NCBI GenBank assembly: GCA_017938785.1
Contig: JAGBAU010000045.1
Location: 1-25,143 of the forward strand
Source of the DNA: Clostridia bacterium
GTDB taxonomy: Bacteria > Bacillota_A > Clostridia > Christensenellales > Aristaeellaceae
Length of the DNA stretch: 25,143 nucleotides
Direction of reading: 5' to 3'
Shown here: positions 14,601 to 22,202 of the stretch, one piece after another
Layout of the letters: each line of letters begins with the position of its first letter
Position numbering within the stretch: the stretch's first letter is position 1
Made by a program: the position numbers and the translations under genes
The notes under the pieces: generated by a model
Told to the model about the DNA's origin: nothing
What the model saw: the letters and a program-made list of their open reading frames with translations, nothing else
The model's database searches: none

Positions 14601-15989
14601 ATGGGCTGGATCAAAAAACTGTTCGCCCCTGTGGATATGACCGAAGGCAGACCCTGGGAAAAAATCCTGCTGTTCACCCTGCCGCTGCTGCTCGGCAATA
14701 TTGCCCAGCAGCTCTATAACACCGTGGACAGCGTTGTGGTCGGCAAATATGTTGGAGATAACGCCCTGGCGGCCGTAGGCAGCGCTGCGCCCATCTTCAA
14801 TCTGCTGATCGTTCTGTTCGTGGGCATATCCATGGGCGCCAGCATCAAGGTTTCCCAGTACTTTGGCGCAAGGGATCGCGAAGCCCTGTCCCACACCATC
14901 GGCAACTGTATCGTTCTGACGATCATTTCCTGTCTGGTTGTGCTGGTGGTCGGCCTTGCGGCGGCGCGTCCGATGCTGGTTCTTCTGAAGACTCCGGACA
15001 GCATACTGGATTGGTGCACCTCTTATTTGCATATCCTGTTCATCGGCGGCGCAGGCATGGCATTTTACAATATCCTGGGCGGCGTTTTGCGCGGTCTGGG
15101 TGATTCCATGTCCTCTCTGCTGTACCTTGCTGTTGCGAGCATTCTGAACATCATCCTTGATATTGTGTTTGTGGCGAGCTTCGGCATGGGCGTTGCGGGC
15201 GTAGCACTGGCCACCGCCATATCCCAGGCGATTTCTGCCTTGCTGTGCGCACGCAAGCTTTATACCATGAAGCACCTCTTCGATATGAAGAAAAAGTTCA
15301 TTCGCTGGAACCGCGAGTACGCCATGAATATCATCCGCCTCGGCCTGCCCTCCGGCGTGACCCAGGCGATCATGTCCATGTCCATGATCGTGGTTCAGTC
15401 CCTCACCAACAGCTTCGGCGAACTGTTCATTGCTGCAAACGTTATCGTCATGCGCGTAGACGGTTTTGCCATGCTGCCCAACTTCTCCTTCGGCACAGCC
15501 ATGACCACATTTACCGGCCAGAACGTGGGTGCGAAGCAGATGGATATGGTGAAGAAGGGCGCAAAGCAGGGAACACTCCTTGCCCTTGCAGTGTCCGCGC
15601 TGATTACCGGCGCAATCCTGTTCTTCGGCAGGGGTCTGATGGGTATTTTCACCAATACGCCTGAGCTGGTGAACCTGAGCATGAGCATGATGAAGATTCT
15701 GGCCTTCGGCTACATCGCCATGGCCGTTCTGCAGAGCCTTTCCGGCGTGATGCGCGGCGCAGGCGACACCATGACGCCCATGTGGATTTCCATCTTCCAG
15801 ACGGTGCTTCTGCGTGTGCCGCTGGCCTATGGCCTGTGCTACCTGACCCGTACGCCCGAATTGCCCAACGGACGCAGGGAATGCATCTTTGTATCCCTGC
15901 TGCTTGCATGGGTGATCGGTACGATCATTACCTGCATTTTCTACCTGAAGGGTAAGTGGAAAAAGAAGATACAGGAACAGATGAAGTAA
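14601..15989 (+). CDS. MATE-family multidrug/metabolite exporter
   Basis: Inner-membrane antiporter of 462 residues with about 12 hydrophobic helices in two similar halves. The first half begins 'MTEGRPWEKILLFTLPLLLGNIAQQLYNTVDSVVVGKY', typical of the DinF/NorM-like MATE group (residues about 12-49), and 'GASIKVSQYFGARDREAL' (near 81-98) and 'RGLGDSMSSLLY' (near 166-177) are standard loop motifs. The second half repeats the pattern ('FTGQNVGAKQMDMVKKGAK', 'MRGAGDTMTPMW'). Known members expel cationic drugs or flavonoids using sodium or proton gradients; the substrate here is unknown. CGGAGG precedes the ATG at 14601; a longer frame from 14535 starts inside the promoter. The next gene follows after 18 nt. 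Confidence 0.93.
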   Translation: MGWIKKLFAPVDMTEGRPWEKILLFTLPLLLGNIAQQLYNTVDSVVVGKYVGDNALAAVGSAAPIFNLLIVLFVGISMGASIKVSQYFGARDREALSHTIGNCIVLTIISCLVVLVVGLAAARPMLVLLKTPDSILDWCTSYLHILFIGGAGMAFYNILGGVLRGLGDSMSSLLYLAVASILNIILDIVFVASFGMGVAGVALATAISQAISALLCARKLYTMKHLFDMKKKFIRWNREYAMNIIRLGLPSGVTQAIMSMSMIVVQSLTNSFGELFIAANVIVMRVDGFAMLPNFSFGTAMTTFTGQNVGAKQMDMVKKGAKQGTLLALAVSALITGAILFFGRGLMGIFTNTPELVNLSMSMMKILAFGYIAMAVLQSLSGVMRGAGDTMTPMWISIFQTVLLRVPLAYGLCYLTRTPELPNGRRECIFVSLLLAWVIGTIITCIFYLKGKWKKKIQEQMK

Positions 15990-16007
15990 GGCTTCAGCGG
16001 AGGAAGT

Positions 16008-16823
16008 ATGGTTTTCTGGATTATCGGAATCATTCTGGTTGCCGCACTGCTGCCGCTGTGGATTATTGCACCCCGTGCGGGCGCGAAGCGTGCAGACAGC
16101 TGGCGCGGAACGGCATTTGCCCATCGTGGCCTTCATAGTGAAACTGTGAGCGAAAACACGCTGCATGCCTTTGAACAGGCCTGCCAGGCAGGCGTGGGGA
16201 TTGAACTGGATGTTCAGCTCACGAAGGACGGCAGGCTCGTCGTCTTCCATGACGCCGATCTTGAGCGTTTGATGGGGGATAAGCGGCTGGTGGCAGAACT
16301 TGACTTTGCTGAACTGCGCGCGCTCTCCCTTCCGGACGGAAGCAGGGTTCCCACCTTCGCAGAGGTGCTTGAACTGGTGAACGGCCGTGTGCCGCTGCTG
16401 GTGGAACTGAAAAACGGAAAGCGCCTGGGCGAACTGTGCAGGAAGACCTATGAACACCTGCGCGGCTATCGGGGCGGGTTCATTGTTGAATCCTTCCAGC
16501 CGCTGATTTTGCTTTGGTTCCGTGTGCATGCAGGGCATGTCATCCGCGGACAGCTTGTGGCTGCCTGGGAGGAATACATTGAGGATTACGGTGAATTCCT
16601 GGCGACCCTGCTGACCAACCTGGTTTGCAACGTGCTGGCACGCCCGGATTTTGTGGCCTATGATCTGAGCGGCGAAGCCCGCTTTGGCTTGAGAATGCAG
16701 AAAAAACTCTTCCATACGCCCCTGGCGGTGTGGACAGTGAGTGAGCGGACGGATTTTGACGCTGCGATTCAAAGAAATGAAATGCCCATATTCGAAGGCT
16801 TTCTGCCTGGAAAACGAAGCTGA
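16008..16823 (+). CDS. Glycerophosphodiester phosphodiesterase, membrane-anchored
   Basis: Protein of 271 residues that hydrolyses glycerophosphodiesters (deacylated phospholipids or teichoic-acid-type polymers) to glycerol 3-phosphate and an alcohol. One N-terminal transmembrane helix (residues 3-20) anchors it. The GDPD active-site residues are visible: His39 in 'AHRG', Glu66 and Asp68 in 'GIELDVQLTKDG', and His81 in 'VVFHD', followed by 'VPTFAEVLELV' and 'LLVELK' (metal and substrate strand). The C-terminal part from about residue 150 is more divergent and contains hydrophobic patches. GGAGGAAG precedes the ATG. It is the middle gene of three; the next start is 25 nt downstream. Confidence 0.9.
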   Translation: MVFWIIGIILVAALLPLWIIAPRAGAKRADSWRGTAFAHRGLHSETVSENTLHAFEQACQAGVGIELDVQLTKDGRLVVFHDADLERLMGDKRLVAELDFAELRALSLPDGSRVPTFAEVLELVNGRVPLLVELKNGKRLGELCRKTYEHLRGYRGGFIVESFQPLILLWFRVHAGHVIRGQLVAAWEEYIEDYGEFLATLLTNLVCNVLARPDFVAYDLSGEARFGLRMQKKLFHTPLAVWTVSERTDFDAAIQRNEMPIFEGFLPGKRS

Positions 16824-16848
16824 GATTGTATGAAAAAGGAGAAATGTT

Positions 16849-18216
16849 ATGAATTATGATGTGATCATTATTGGTGCAGGCCCGGGCGGTATATTCTCTG
16901 CATATGAACTTAACCGCTTGAATCCCGAACTGAAGGTTGCCGTGTTCGAGGCAGGTCATGCCCTGAGCAAGCGCAACTGTCCCATCGACGGCGAAAAAAT
17001 CAAGAGCTGCATCGGCTGCAAGAGCTGCTCCATCATGAGCGGTTTCGGTGGTGCAGGCGCCTTCTCCGATGGCAAATACAACATCACCAATGATTTTGGC
17101 GGCACGCTTTATGAGTACATCGGCAAAAAACAGGCCCTTGACCTGATGAAGTATGTGGATGAAATCAATATGCGCTACGGTGGTGAAGGCACCAAGCTCT
17201 ATTCCACCGCCGGCAGCAAGTTCAAGAAGATGTGCATGCAGAACAACCTGCGCCTGCTGGATGCATCCGTGCGCCACCTGGGCACCGACATCAACTACGT
17301 TGTGCTGGAGAACCTGTATGCGGACCTTCAGAACAAGGCCGAATTCTTCTTCGATACCCCCGTGGAGTCCATCGAGGCCATTGACGGCGGCTATGCCGTA
17401 CACTGCAAGGGCGCGAGCTACAGCTGCAGCAAGTGCGTAGTTTCCGTCGGCCGCAGCGGCAGCAAGTGGATGGAAAAGGTCTGCAAGGATATGGGCATCG
17501 AAACCAAATCCAACCGCGTGGACATCGGCGTGCGCGTAGAGCTTCCCGCCGAGGTTTTCTCCCACCTGACCGATGAGCTCTACGAGAGCAAGATCGTGTA
17601 CCGCACCGAAAAGTACGGCGATCTGGTGCGCACCTTCTGCATGAATCCCAAGGGCGCTGTCGTCAACGAGAACACCAACGGCATCGTCACCGTAAACGGC
17701 CACAGCTATGAGGATCCCAGCCGCCAGACTGAAAACACCAATTTCGCCCTGCTGGTTGCCAAGCATTTCTCCGAGCCCTTCAAGGATTCCAACGGCTACG
17801 GCGAGAGCATTGCCCGCCTGAGCAACATGCTGGGCGGCGGCGTCATCGTGCAGCGCTTCGGAGATCTGATCCGCGGCCGCCGCTCCAATGCACAGCGCAT
17901 GAGTGATTCCTTCGTAACGCCTACCCTGAACGCCACGCCCGGCGACCTGAGCCTGGTTCTGCCCAAGCGCATCCTGGACGGCATTGTGGAGATGATCTAT
18001 GCCCTGGATAAGGTTGCTCCCGGAACCGCCAACTACGACACCCTGCTCTACGGTGTAGAGGTCAAGTTCTACAATATGGAAGTCAAGGTCGATGAACATC
18101 TGGAGACCGATTACAAGGGCCTTTACATCATCGGCGATGGCAGCGGCATTACGCATTCCCTGTCCCATGCATCCGCCAGCGGCGTGCATGTGGCCCGCAA
18201 TATCGCTGCGTACTGA
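16849..18216 (+). CDS. FAD-dependent dehydrogenase, COG2509-like, with cysteine cluster
   Basis: Flavoprotein of 455 residues. The N-terminal dinucleotide-binding motif is 'IIIGAGPGGIFSAYEL' (6-21), and the C-terminal FAD motif is 'KGLYIIGDGSGITHSLSHASASG' region near 425-447. Between residues 44 and 60 lie four cysteines spaced C-x9-C-x2-C-x2-C (44, 54, 57, 60), followed by 'GFGGAGAFSDGKYN' (65-78), a hallmark of this uncharacterised dehydrogenase family. The cysteine spacing could bind an iron-sulfur cluster. The middle contains the substrate domain (around 150-330), with 'RVDIGVRVELP'. AAAGGAG precedes the ATG. Its physiological substrate is unknown. It closes the three-gene operon. Confidence 0.85.
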   Translation: MNYDVIIIGAGPGGIFSAYELNRLNPELKVAVFEAGHALSKRNCPIDGEKIKSCIGCKSCSIMSGFGGAGAFSDGKYNITNDFGGTLYEYIGKKQALDLMKYVDEINMRYGGEGTKLYSTAGSKFKKMCMQNNLRLLDASVRHLGTDINYVVLENLYADLQNKAEFFFDTPVESIEAIDGGYAVHCKGASYSCSKCVVSVGRSGSKWMEKVCKDMGIETKSNRVDIGVRVELPAEVFSHLTDELYESKIVYRTEKYGDLVRTFCMNPKGAVVNENTNGIVTVNGHSYEDPSRQTENTNFALLVAKHFSEPFKDSNGYGESIARLSNMLGGGVIVQRFGDLIRGRRSNAQRMSDSFVTPTLNATPGDLSLVLPKRILDGIVEMIYALDKVAPGTANYDTLLYGVEVKFYNMEVKVDEHLETDYKGLYIIGDGSGITHSLSHASASGVHVARNIAAY

Positions 18217-18223
18217 TTTTATC

Positions 18224-18252
18224 AACCCACACGTATTCTGCGTGTGGGTTTT
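18224..18252 (+). terminator. Rho-independent terminator after the FAD-dehydrogenase gene
   Basis: A perfect 10-bp stem (AACCCACACG / CGTGTGGGTT) with a 7-nt loop followed by TT, 8 nt after the stop codon. Confidence 0.85.
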
Positions 18253-18255
18253 GCG

Positions 18256-18284
18256 TTGCACTGAAGAGAAAAGCAAGGTATAAT
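18256..18284 (+). promoter_or_regulatory. Sigma-A promoter of the nitroreductase-HD operon
   Basis: TTGCAC at 18256-18261 and TATAAT at 18279-18284 are 17 nt apart. The start codon of the nitroreductase lies 36 nt further on. Confidence 0.7.
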
Positions 18285-18319
18285 ACTTTCAATGGATTCA
18301 GAAGAATGGAGGAACAAAA

Positions 18320-18850
18320 ATGAGCGAAGTTCTGAACGCAATGAAGCTGAGAAGAAGCATTCGTAATTATAAGCCCGATATGATCCCGCAGGAAACGATT
18401 GACCGAATCATCGAGGCGGGCCTCTACGCTGCCAGCGGCATGAACCGCCAGGAAACCATCATCGTTGCGGTGACGGATAAAGGGGTGCGCGATGCACTCT
18501 CCAAAACCAATGCCTCCATCATGGGCGGCGGTATGGATCCGTTCTACGGCGCGCCCGTTGTGCTGATCGTGCTGGCAAAGAAGGATTGCTTTACCGGCGT
18601 CTACGATGGCAGCCTCGTGATGGGCAACTTGATGCTGGCGGCGCATGAACTGGGCGTTGGCAGCTGCTGGATTCACCGCGCAAAGGAAACCTTTGAGCAG
18701 CCCGAATGGAAGAAGTGGCTCAAATCCATCGGTGTTGAGGGAGAATATGAGGGCATAGGCCATTGCATCCTGGGTTATACGGATGTTGAGCTTTCCAAGG
18801 ATTCCCCCCGCAAGAGCGGCCGAGTGTTTTACGTGAAGGAACGGAGGTAA
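18320..18850 (+). CDS. Nitroreductase-family flavoprotein
   Basis: FMN-dependent NAD(P)H oxidoreductase of 176 residues, the usual length for the compact nitroreductases; cytoplasmic homodimer in known cases. The N-terminus 'LRRSIRNYKPDMIPQE' (10-25) holds the conserved arginines that bind the FMN phosphate. 'AGLYAASGMNRQ' (33-44) and 'DGSLVMGNLMLAAHELGVGSCWI' region (95-118) are the other family blocks, and 'CILGY' (148-152) the C-terminal FMN strand. Natural substrates of such enzymes are mostly unknown (quinones, flavins, nitro compounds). GGAGGAAC precedes the ATG. The HD gene starts 4 nt after the stop, so the two are coupled. Confidence 0.92.
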   Translation: MSEVLNAMKLRRSIRNYKPDMIPQETIDRIIEAGLYAASGMNRQETIIVAVTDKGVRDALSKTNASIMGGGMDPFYGAPVVLIVLAKKDCFTGVYDGSLVMGNLMLAAHELGVGSCWIHRAKETFEQPEWKKWLKSIGVEGEYEGIGHCILGYTDVELSKDSPRKSGRVFYVKERR

Positions 18851-18853
18851 AAA

Positions 18854-19417
18854 ATGGATGTACGCAAGTTTCTGGATGCATTGCACGTTGCAGAGCGCCT
18901 GAAGGATACCACCCGCCATTGTACCACCAGCAAGCGCCGTCCGGAGAGCGTAGCTGAACACAGCTGGCGCATGGGGCTGATGGCATTTTTCCTGCGGGAT
19001 GAATTCCCGGAGGCGGATATGAACAAGGTGATGCAGATGTGTCTGATTCACGACCTGGGCGAAGCATTTACCGGTGATATTCCTACCTTCGAAAAGACCA
19101 GTGCCCACGAGGTCACCGAGGAAACGCTGCTCTACGCCTGGGTGGAGTCTCTGCCCGAGCCCTACGCAGGGGAGATGCGCGCCCTCTATGAAGAAATGGC
19201 GGCCCGCGAGACCATCGAGGCGAAGATATACAAGGCCATCGACGGCATGGAGGCGGTCATCCAGCACAATGAGTCCCCGCTGGATACCTGGATTCCCCGT
19301 GAGTATGAGCTGAACAAAACTTATGCATTCGATAAGACGGCTTTTTCCGGCTACCTCACGGAGCTGCGCCAGGCAATTCTGCAGGATACGCTGGACAAAA
19401 TCGAAAAAGAAAGCTAA
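18854..19417 (+). CDS. HD-domain phosphohydrolase (YfbR/HDDC2-like)
   Basis: Metal-dependent hydrolase of 187 residues. The HD motif residues are visible: His36 in 'ESVAEHSWRMG', His66-Asp67 in 'LIHDLGEAFTGDIP', and a distal Asp130 in 'KAIDGMEA'. The pattern 'RPESVAEHSW...IHDLGEA..GDI' is that of the YfbR / HDDC2 group, whose studied members are deoxynucleoside 5'-monophosphatases; the same activity here is plausible but not proven. GGAGGT lies inside the end of the nitroreductase gene, giving translational coupling. A strong bidirectional terminator follows. No functional link to the nitroreductase is obvious beyond the shared transcript. Confidence 0.88.
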   Translation: MDVRKFLDALHVAERLKDTTRHCTTSKRRPESVAEHSWRMGLMAFFLRDEFPEADMNKVMQMCLIHDLGEAFTGDIPTFEKTSAHEVTEETLLYAWVESLPEPYAGEMRALYEEMAARETIEAKIYKAIDGMEAVIQHNESPLDTWIPREYELNKTYAFDKTAFSGYLTELRQAILQDTLDKIEKES

Positions 19418-19455
19418 AGCAAATCCCCGTGCGTTGTGCGCGGGGATGCTTTCAT
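19416..19455. terminator. Bidirectional terminator between the HD gene and the aldehyde dehydrogenase gene
   Basis: ATCCCCG (19423-19429) pairs with CGGGGAT (19441-19447), extended by AAAGC/GCTTT across a two-base bulge. T-rich sequence follows on the plus strand, and the A-rich 3' end of the HD gene gives T's on the minus strand. Confidence 0.75.
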
Positions 19456-20831
19456 TTCAGGAACATGTGCAGGAGTTTTCCATACAGTTTTTTGTAAGGC
19501 TGATAACGCATGGGAAGATCCAGCCAGGTCTTCTTGTCCACGATGCTTTTCTTATGGGAGAAGGTGTCGAACCCGACCTTGCCGTGGTAGGCGCCCATGC
19601 CGCTTTCGCCAACGCCGCCAAAGCCCATGCTGCTGGTGGCGAGATGAATGACGACGTCGTTGGTGCATCCTCCTCCAAAGGCGCACTTTTCACGGATTTC
19701 CCGGATGGCATGCTTGTCCGAGGAGAAGTGGTAGAGCGCCAGCGGCTTCGGATTGGAATTCACAATTCCAATCACTTCGTCGATGGTGTTGAAGGTGAGT
19801 ACGGGCAGCACGGGCCCGAAGATTTCCTCCTGCATTACGGGATCATTGAAGCTGACATTATCCAGAATGGTGGGTTCAATCCTGAGGGTTTCGCGATCAC
19901 TTTTGCCGCCGATGGCAAGCTTGGCGGGATCGATCAGCCCACAGATGCGGTCGAAGTGGCGCTCGCTGACGATTCGTCCGTAATCATTATTATTCAGGGG
20001 ATCGCTGCCGTACTGCCTGCGCACTTCTTCCTTCAAGTAGCCGATGAACTTATCCTTCACGGATGCTTCGCACAGAAGGTAGTCGGGAGCAACGCAGGTC
20101 TGGCCGCAGTTCAGGTATTTGCCGAATACGATGCGCCTTGCCGCCAGCTTCAGGTTCGCGCTGGCGTCCACGATGCAGGGGCTCTTGCCGCCCAGCTCCA
20201 GCGTAGCTGGGGTCAGGTGGGGCGCAGCCTTTTCCAGAATGGTTCTGCCCACGTTTTTGCTGCCGGTAAAGAAGATATAATCGAACTTTTCCTCCAGCAA
20301 GGCCTGGTTTTCTGCTCTGCCGCCGGTGACCACCGCAACATATTCGCGGGGAAATACAGTGGAGATGATTTCCTCTATCAGCGCACTGGTGCGGGGAGAA
20401 TAGGCGCTGGGCTTGAGGATTACCGTGTTACCAGCGGCGATGGCGTCCACAAGGGGATCGATGGACAGCAGGAAGGGATAGTTCCAGGGGCTCATGATCA
20501 GCACCACGCCGTAGGGCATGGGCTTCACAAAGCTGCGGGAGGCGAACTGAGGAAGGGGCGTGCAGACGGTCTTTTCCCGGGCAAAGGAGCGGATGTGGCG
20601 CAGCATATAGCTGATTTCGCTGAGAACCAGACCGCTTTCGCACATGTAGCCCTCAAAGGCGGATTTGCCCAGGTCTGCGCGCAGCGCTTCAGCAATGCGC
20701 TCTTCATTCTCTGCAATCACAGCCTTCAGCCGTTTGAGCGCATCGATGCGCACGGAGACGGGCAGGGTTGCGTGGCCGGCGAAGTAGCTGCGCTGCATAT
20801 CTACGAGCTTGGAAATATCTTCACGGTTCAT
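19452..20831 (-). CDS. Aldehyde dehydrogenase, class-3-like
   Basis: NAD(P)-dependent aldehyde dehydrogenase of 459 residues, the short length of class 3 enzymes (about 450-490). Catalytic residues are visible: Asn117 in 'SPWNYP', Glu212 in 'LELGGKSP' and nucleophile Cys246 in 'NCGQTCVAPDY'. 'FFTGSKNVGRTILEKAA' (187-203) is the cofactor region and 'EEIFGPVLPV' the conserved C-terminal block. The tail after the catalytic domain is basic and amphipathic, as in membrane-associated fatty-aldehyde members. It starts 3 nt after the stop of the iron alcohol dehydrogenase, whose last codons hold its GAGG ribosome binding site. Together the pair can interconvert an alcohol, aldehyde and acid; chain length is unknown. 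Confidence 0.93.
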   Translation of the reverse strand: MNREDISKLVDMQRSYFAGHATLPVSVRIDALKRLKAVIAENEERIAEALRADLGKSAFEGYMCESGLVLSEISYMLRHIRSFAREKTVCTPLPQFASRSFVKPMPYGVVLIMSPWNYPFLLSIDPLVDAIAAGNTVILKPSAYSPRTSALIEEIISTVFPREYVAVVTGGRAENQALLEEKFDYIFFTGSKNVGRTILEKAAPHLTPATLELGGKSPCIVDASANLKLAARRIVFGKYLNCGQTCVAPDYLLCEASVKDKFIGYLKEEVRRQYGSDPLNNNDYGRIVSERHFDRICGLIDPAKLAIGGKSDRETLRIEPTILDNVSFNDPVMQEEIFGPVLPVLTFNTIDEVIGIVNSNPKPLALYHFSSDKHAIREIREKCAFGGGCTNDVVIHLATSSMGFGGVGESGMGAYHGKVGFDTFSHKKSIVDKKTWLDLPMRYQPYKKLYGKLLHMFLK

Positions 20832-20834
20832 CCG

Positions 20835-22037
20835 TCAATCCTCCATGATGTCATAGTAGAACTGTTCAAGTTCCCTGCGGGTCATGAGCCTGGGAACGGG
20901 ATAGAAGGGATTGGCTTCCTTTTCTGCCTTGGTGGACATGGCAAGGATATCCTCGCGGCGGATGCCCGGCAGTTTTTCGGGTATCTTCATATCCGCATTC
21001 ATCCTGCGGATCATATCGATGAACGCCTTCGCTGCCGTTTCGGCAGACGTTCTGTCATTGGCGACGCCTGCTGCGATGGCCAATCGTTTGAGCTTATTAT
21101 ACACGCAGCTTCCATAGGCATCAAGTACATAGGGGAGAAGAACTGCATTTGCCAGACCGTGGGGCGTGTTGTAGGTTCCGCCGAGGGTGTGGGCGACGGC
21201 ATGGCAGTAGCCAACATAGGATTTTGCGAAGGAACGGCCTGCATAGAAGGACGCCAGAAGCATGTTCCTGCGTGCTTCCATATCGTCGCCGTTGCGGTAG
21301 GCGTTTTCAAGGTTGCGGGAAATCAGCTCCACGGCGCGGATGGCGTCGGCACGGGTGGATTTTACGGTGGACCGGCCGATGTAGGCTTCCACAGCATGGG
21401 TCAGCGCATCCATGCCTGTTGTTGAGGTGATGTGGGGAGGCAGGCTGCGGGTGACCTCCGGGTCGAGTACCGCCGCATGGGGAATCAGAGAAAGGTCGTT
21501 GATGGTGAATTTGTGATGGGTGTCGCCGTCGGTGATCAGCGCAGTGGCGGTGGTTTCGCTGCCGGTGCCGGCTGTTGTGGGAATGGCGAGGGTGAAGGGC
21601 AGGCGCTTGAGTATCTTAAACAGGCCGCGAATTTTCTGCACATTCTTGCGGGGCCTTGCAATACGCGCACCCACGACCTTGGCGCAGTCCATGGCAGAAC
21701 CGCCGCCGAAGCCGATCAGCGCTTCACATTTGTTCTCCAGATAGATGCTGCGTGCCTTTTCTACGTTTGCAATGGTGGGGTTGGGTACGGTTTCATCGAA
21801 TACGATGTAGAATACGCCTTCCCTTTCCAGGGCACGCTTCAGGGGTTCGATGACGCCGCAGGAATGGATGCCCCTGTCGGTCACGATCAATACCCGAGAA
21901 AGCCCGCGCTTTTGAAGCATGCCGGGCACTTCCTGAACGCTTTGCAGAAGAATAGGAGAACGATAGGGCAGAAAGGGGATGGCTACCTTAAACACAAATT
22001 GCTGGGAACGGCAGTATACCGCCTTGAAAAGATTCAT
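20835..22037 (-). CDS. Iron-containing alcohol dehydrogenase
   Basis: Group III metal-dependent alcohol dehydrogenase of 400 residues, reducing aldehydes or oxidising alcohols with NAD(P)H. The cofactor motif is 'GFGGGSAMDCAKV' (about 109-121). The metal-binding residues fall in 'AAVLDPEVT', 'GMDALTHAVEAY' and 'GYCHAVAHTLGGTYNTPHG', which supply an aspartate and three histidines. An N-terminal stretch of about 30 residues ('FVFKVAIPFLPYRSP') is hydrophobic, unlike the usual start of this family, and may attach the enzyme to the membrane. AAGGAG is 6 nt before the ATG at 22037; an in-frame ATG ten codons upstream has no such site. First gene of a two-gene operon with the aldehyde dehydrogenase, under a promoter rich in palindromes. 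Confidence 0.93.
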   Translation of the reverse strand: MNLFKAVYCRSQQFVFKVAIPFLPYRSPILLQSVQEVPGMLQKRGLSRVLIVTDRGIHSCGVIEPLKRALEREGVFYIVFDETVPNPTIANVEKARSIYLENKCEALIGFGGGSAMDCAKVVGARIARPRKNVQKIRGLFKILKRLPFTLAIPTTAGTGSETTATALITDGDTHHKFTINDLSLIPHAAVLDPEVTRSLPPHITSTTGMDALTHAVEAYIGRSTVKSTRADAIRAVELISRNLENAYRNGDDMEARRNMLLASFYAGRSFAKSYVGYCHAVAHTLGGTYNTPHGLANAVLLPYVLDAYGSCVYNKLKRLAIAAGVANDRTSAETAAKAFIDMIRRMNADMKIPEKLPGIRREDILAMSTKAEKEANPFYPVPRLMTRRELEQFYYDIMED

Positions 22038-22054
22038 ATTTCGCTCCTTAGTTG

Positions 22055-22067
22055 TTGATTTAATCAA
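22055..22067. promoter_or_regulatory. Inverted repeat TTGATT-T-AATCAA in the ADH leader
   Basis: Perfect 6-bp arms around a single base, between the ADH transcription start and ribosome binding site. Possible operator. Confidence 0.4.
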
Positions 22068-22076
22068 TATTACTAC

Positions 22077-22090
22077 ATCTAATATTAGAT
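22077..22090. promoter_or_regulatory. Perfect 14-bp palindrome over the ADH transcription start
   Basis: ATCTAATATTAGAT is fully self-complementary and covers the predicted +1 of the minus-strand promoter (about 22087). This is a typical repressor position. The divergent DUF1836 protein is the nearest candidate regulator. Confidence 0.55.
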
Positions 22091-22093
22091 ATT

Positions 22094-22122
22094 ATATTAG
22101 CACATATGCGTAAATATGTCAA
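22094..22122 (-). promoter_or_regulatory. Promoter of the ADH-ALDH operon
   Basis: On the minus strand a consensus TTGACA (22122-22117) and TAATAT (22099-22094) are 17 nt apart. A further inverted repeat, ACATAT-N6-ATATGT (22102-22119), fills the spacer and reaches into the -35 box. Confidence 0.7.
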
Positions 22123-22144
22123 TTTAAGTTCTGGCAATATCTGC

Positions 22145-22173
22145 TTGAAGAAATCAGCGGAATGTGATATAAT
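22145..22173 (+). promoter_or_regulatory. Promoter of the DUF1836 gene
   Basis: TTGAAG at 22145-22150 and an extended -10, TGATATAAT with TATAAT at 22168-22173, are spaced by 17 nt. The start codon is 29 nt downstream, after AGAGGAG. Confidence 0.7.
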
Positions 22174-22202
22174 CTACAAAACGTTCAAGAGGAGTACAGA
22201 GC

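Noticed and set aside
11311..18276. Long minus-strand open frames (584, 363, 731 and 578 codons) opposite the glycyl radical, MATE-GDPD and FAD genes
   Set aside because: The plus-strand genes explain the sequence with recognisable families and good ribosome binding sites. The antisense frames have low-complexity, histidine- and glutamine-rich products. The same holds for the frames at 1151-2653 and 23219-25129.
19323..21425. A 700-codon open frame on the plus strand opposite the ADH-ALDH genes
   Set aside because: It lies opposite two genes with complete catalytic motifs, has no family features of its own, and is rich in G, H, A and D as antisense translations are. It is a by-product of the strong codon bias.
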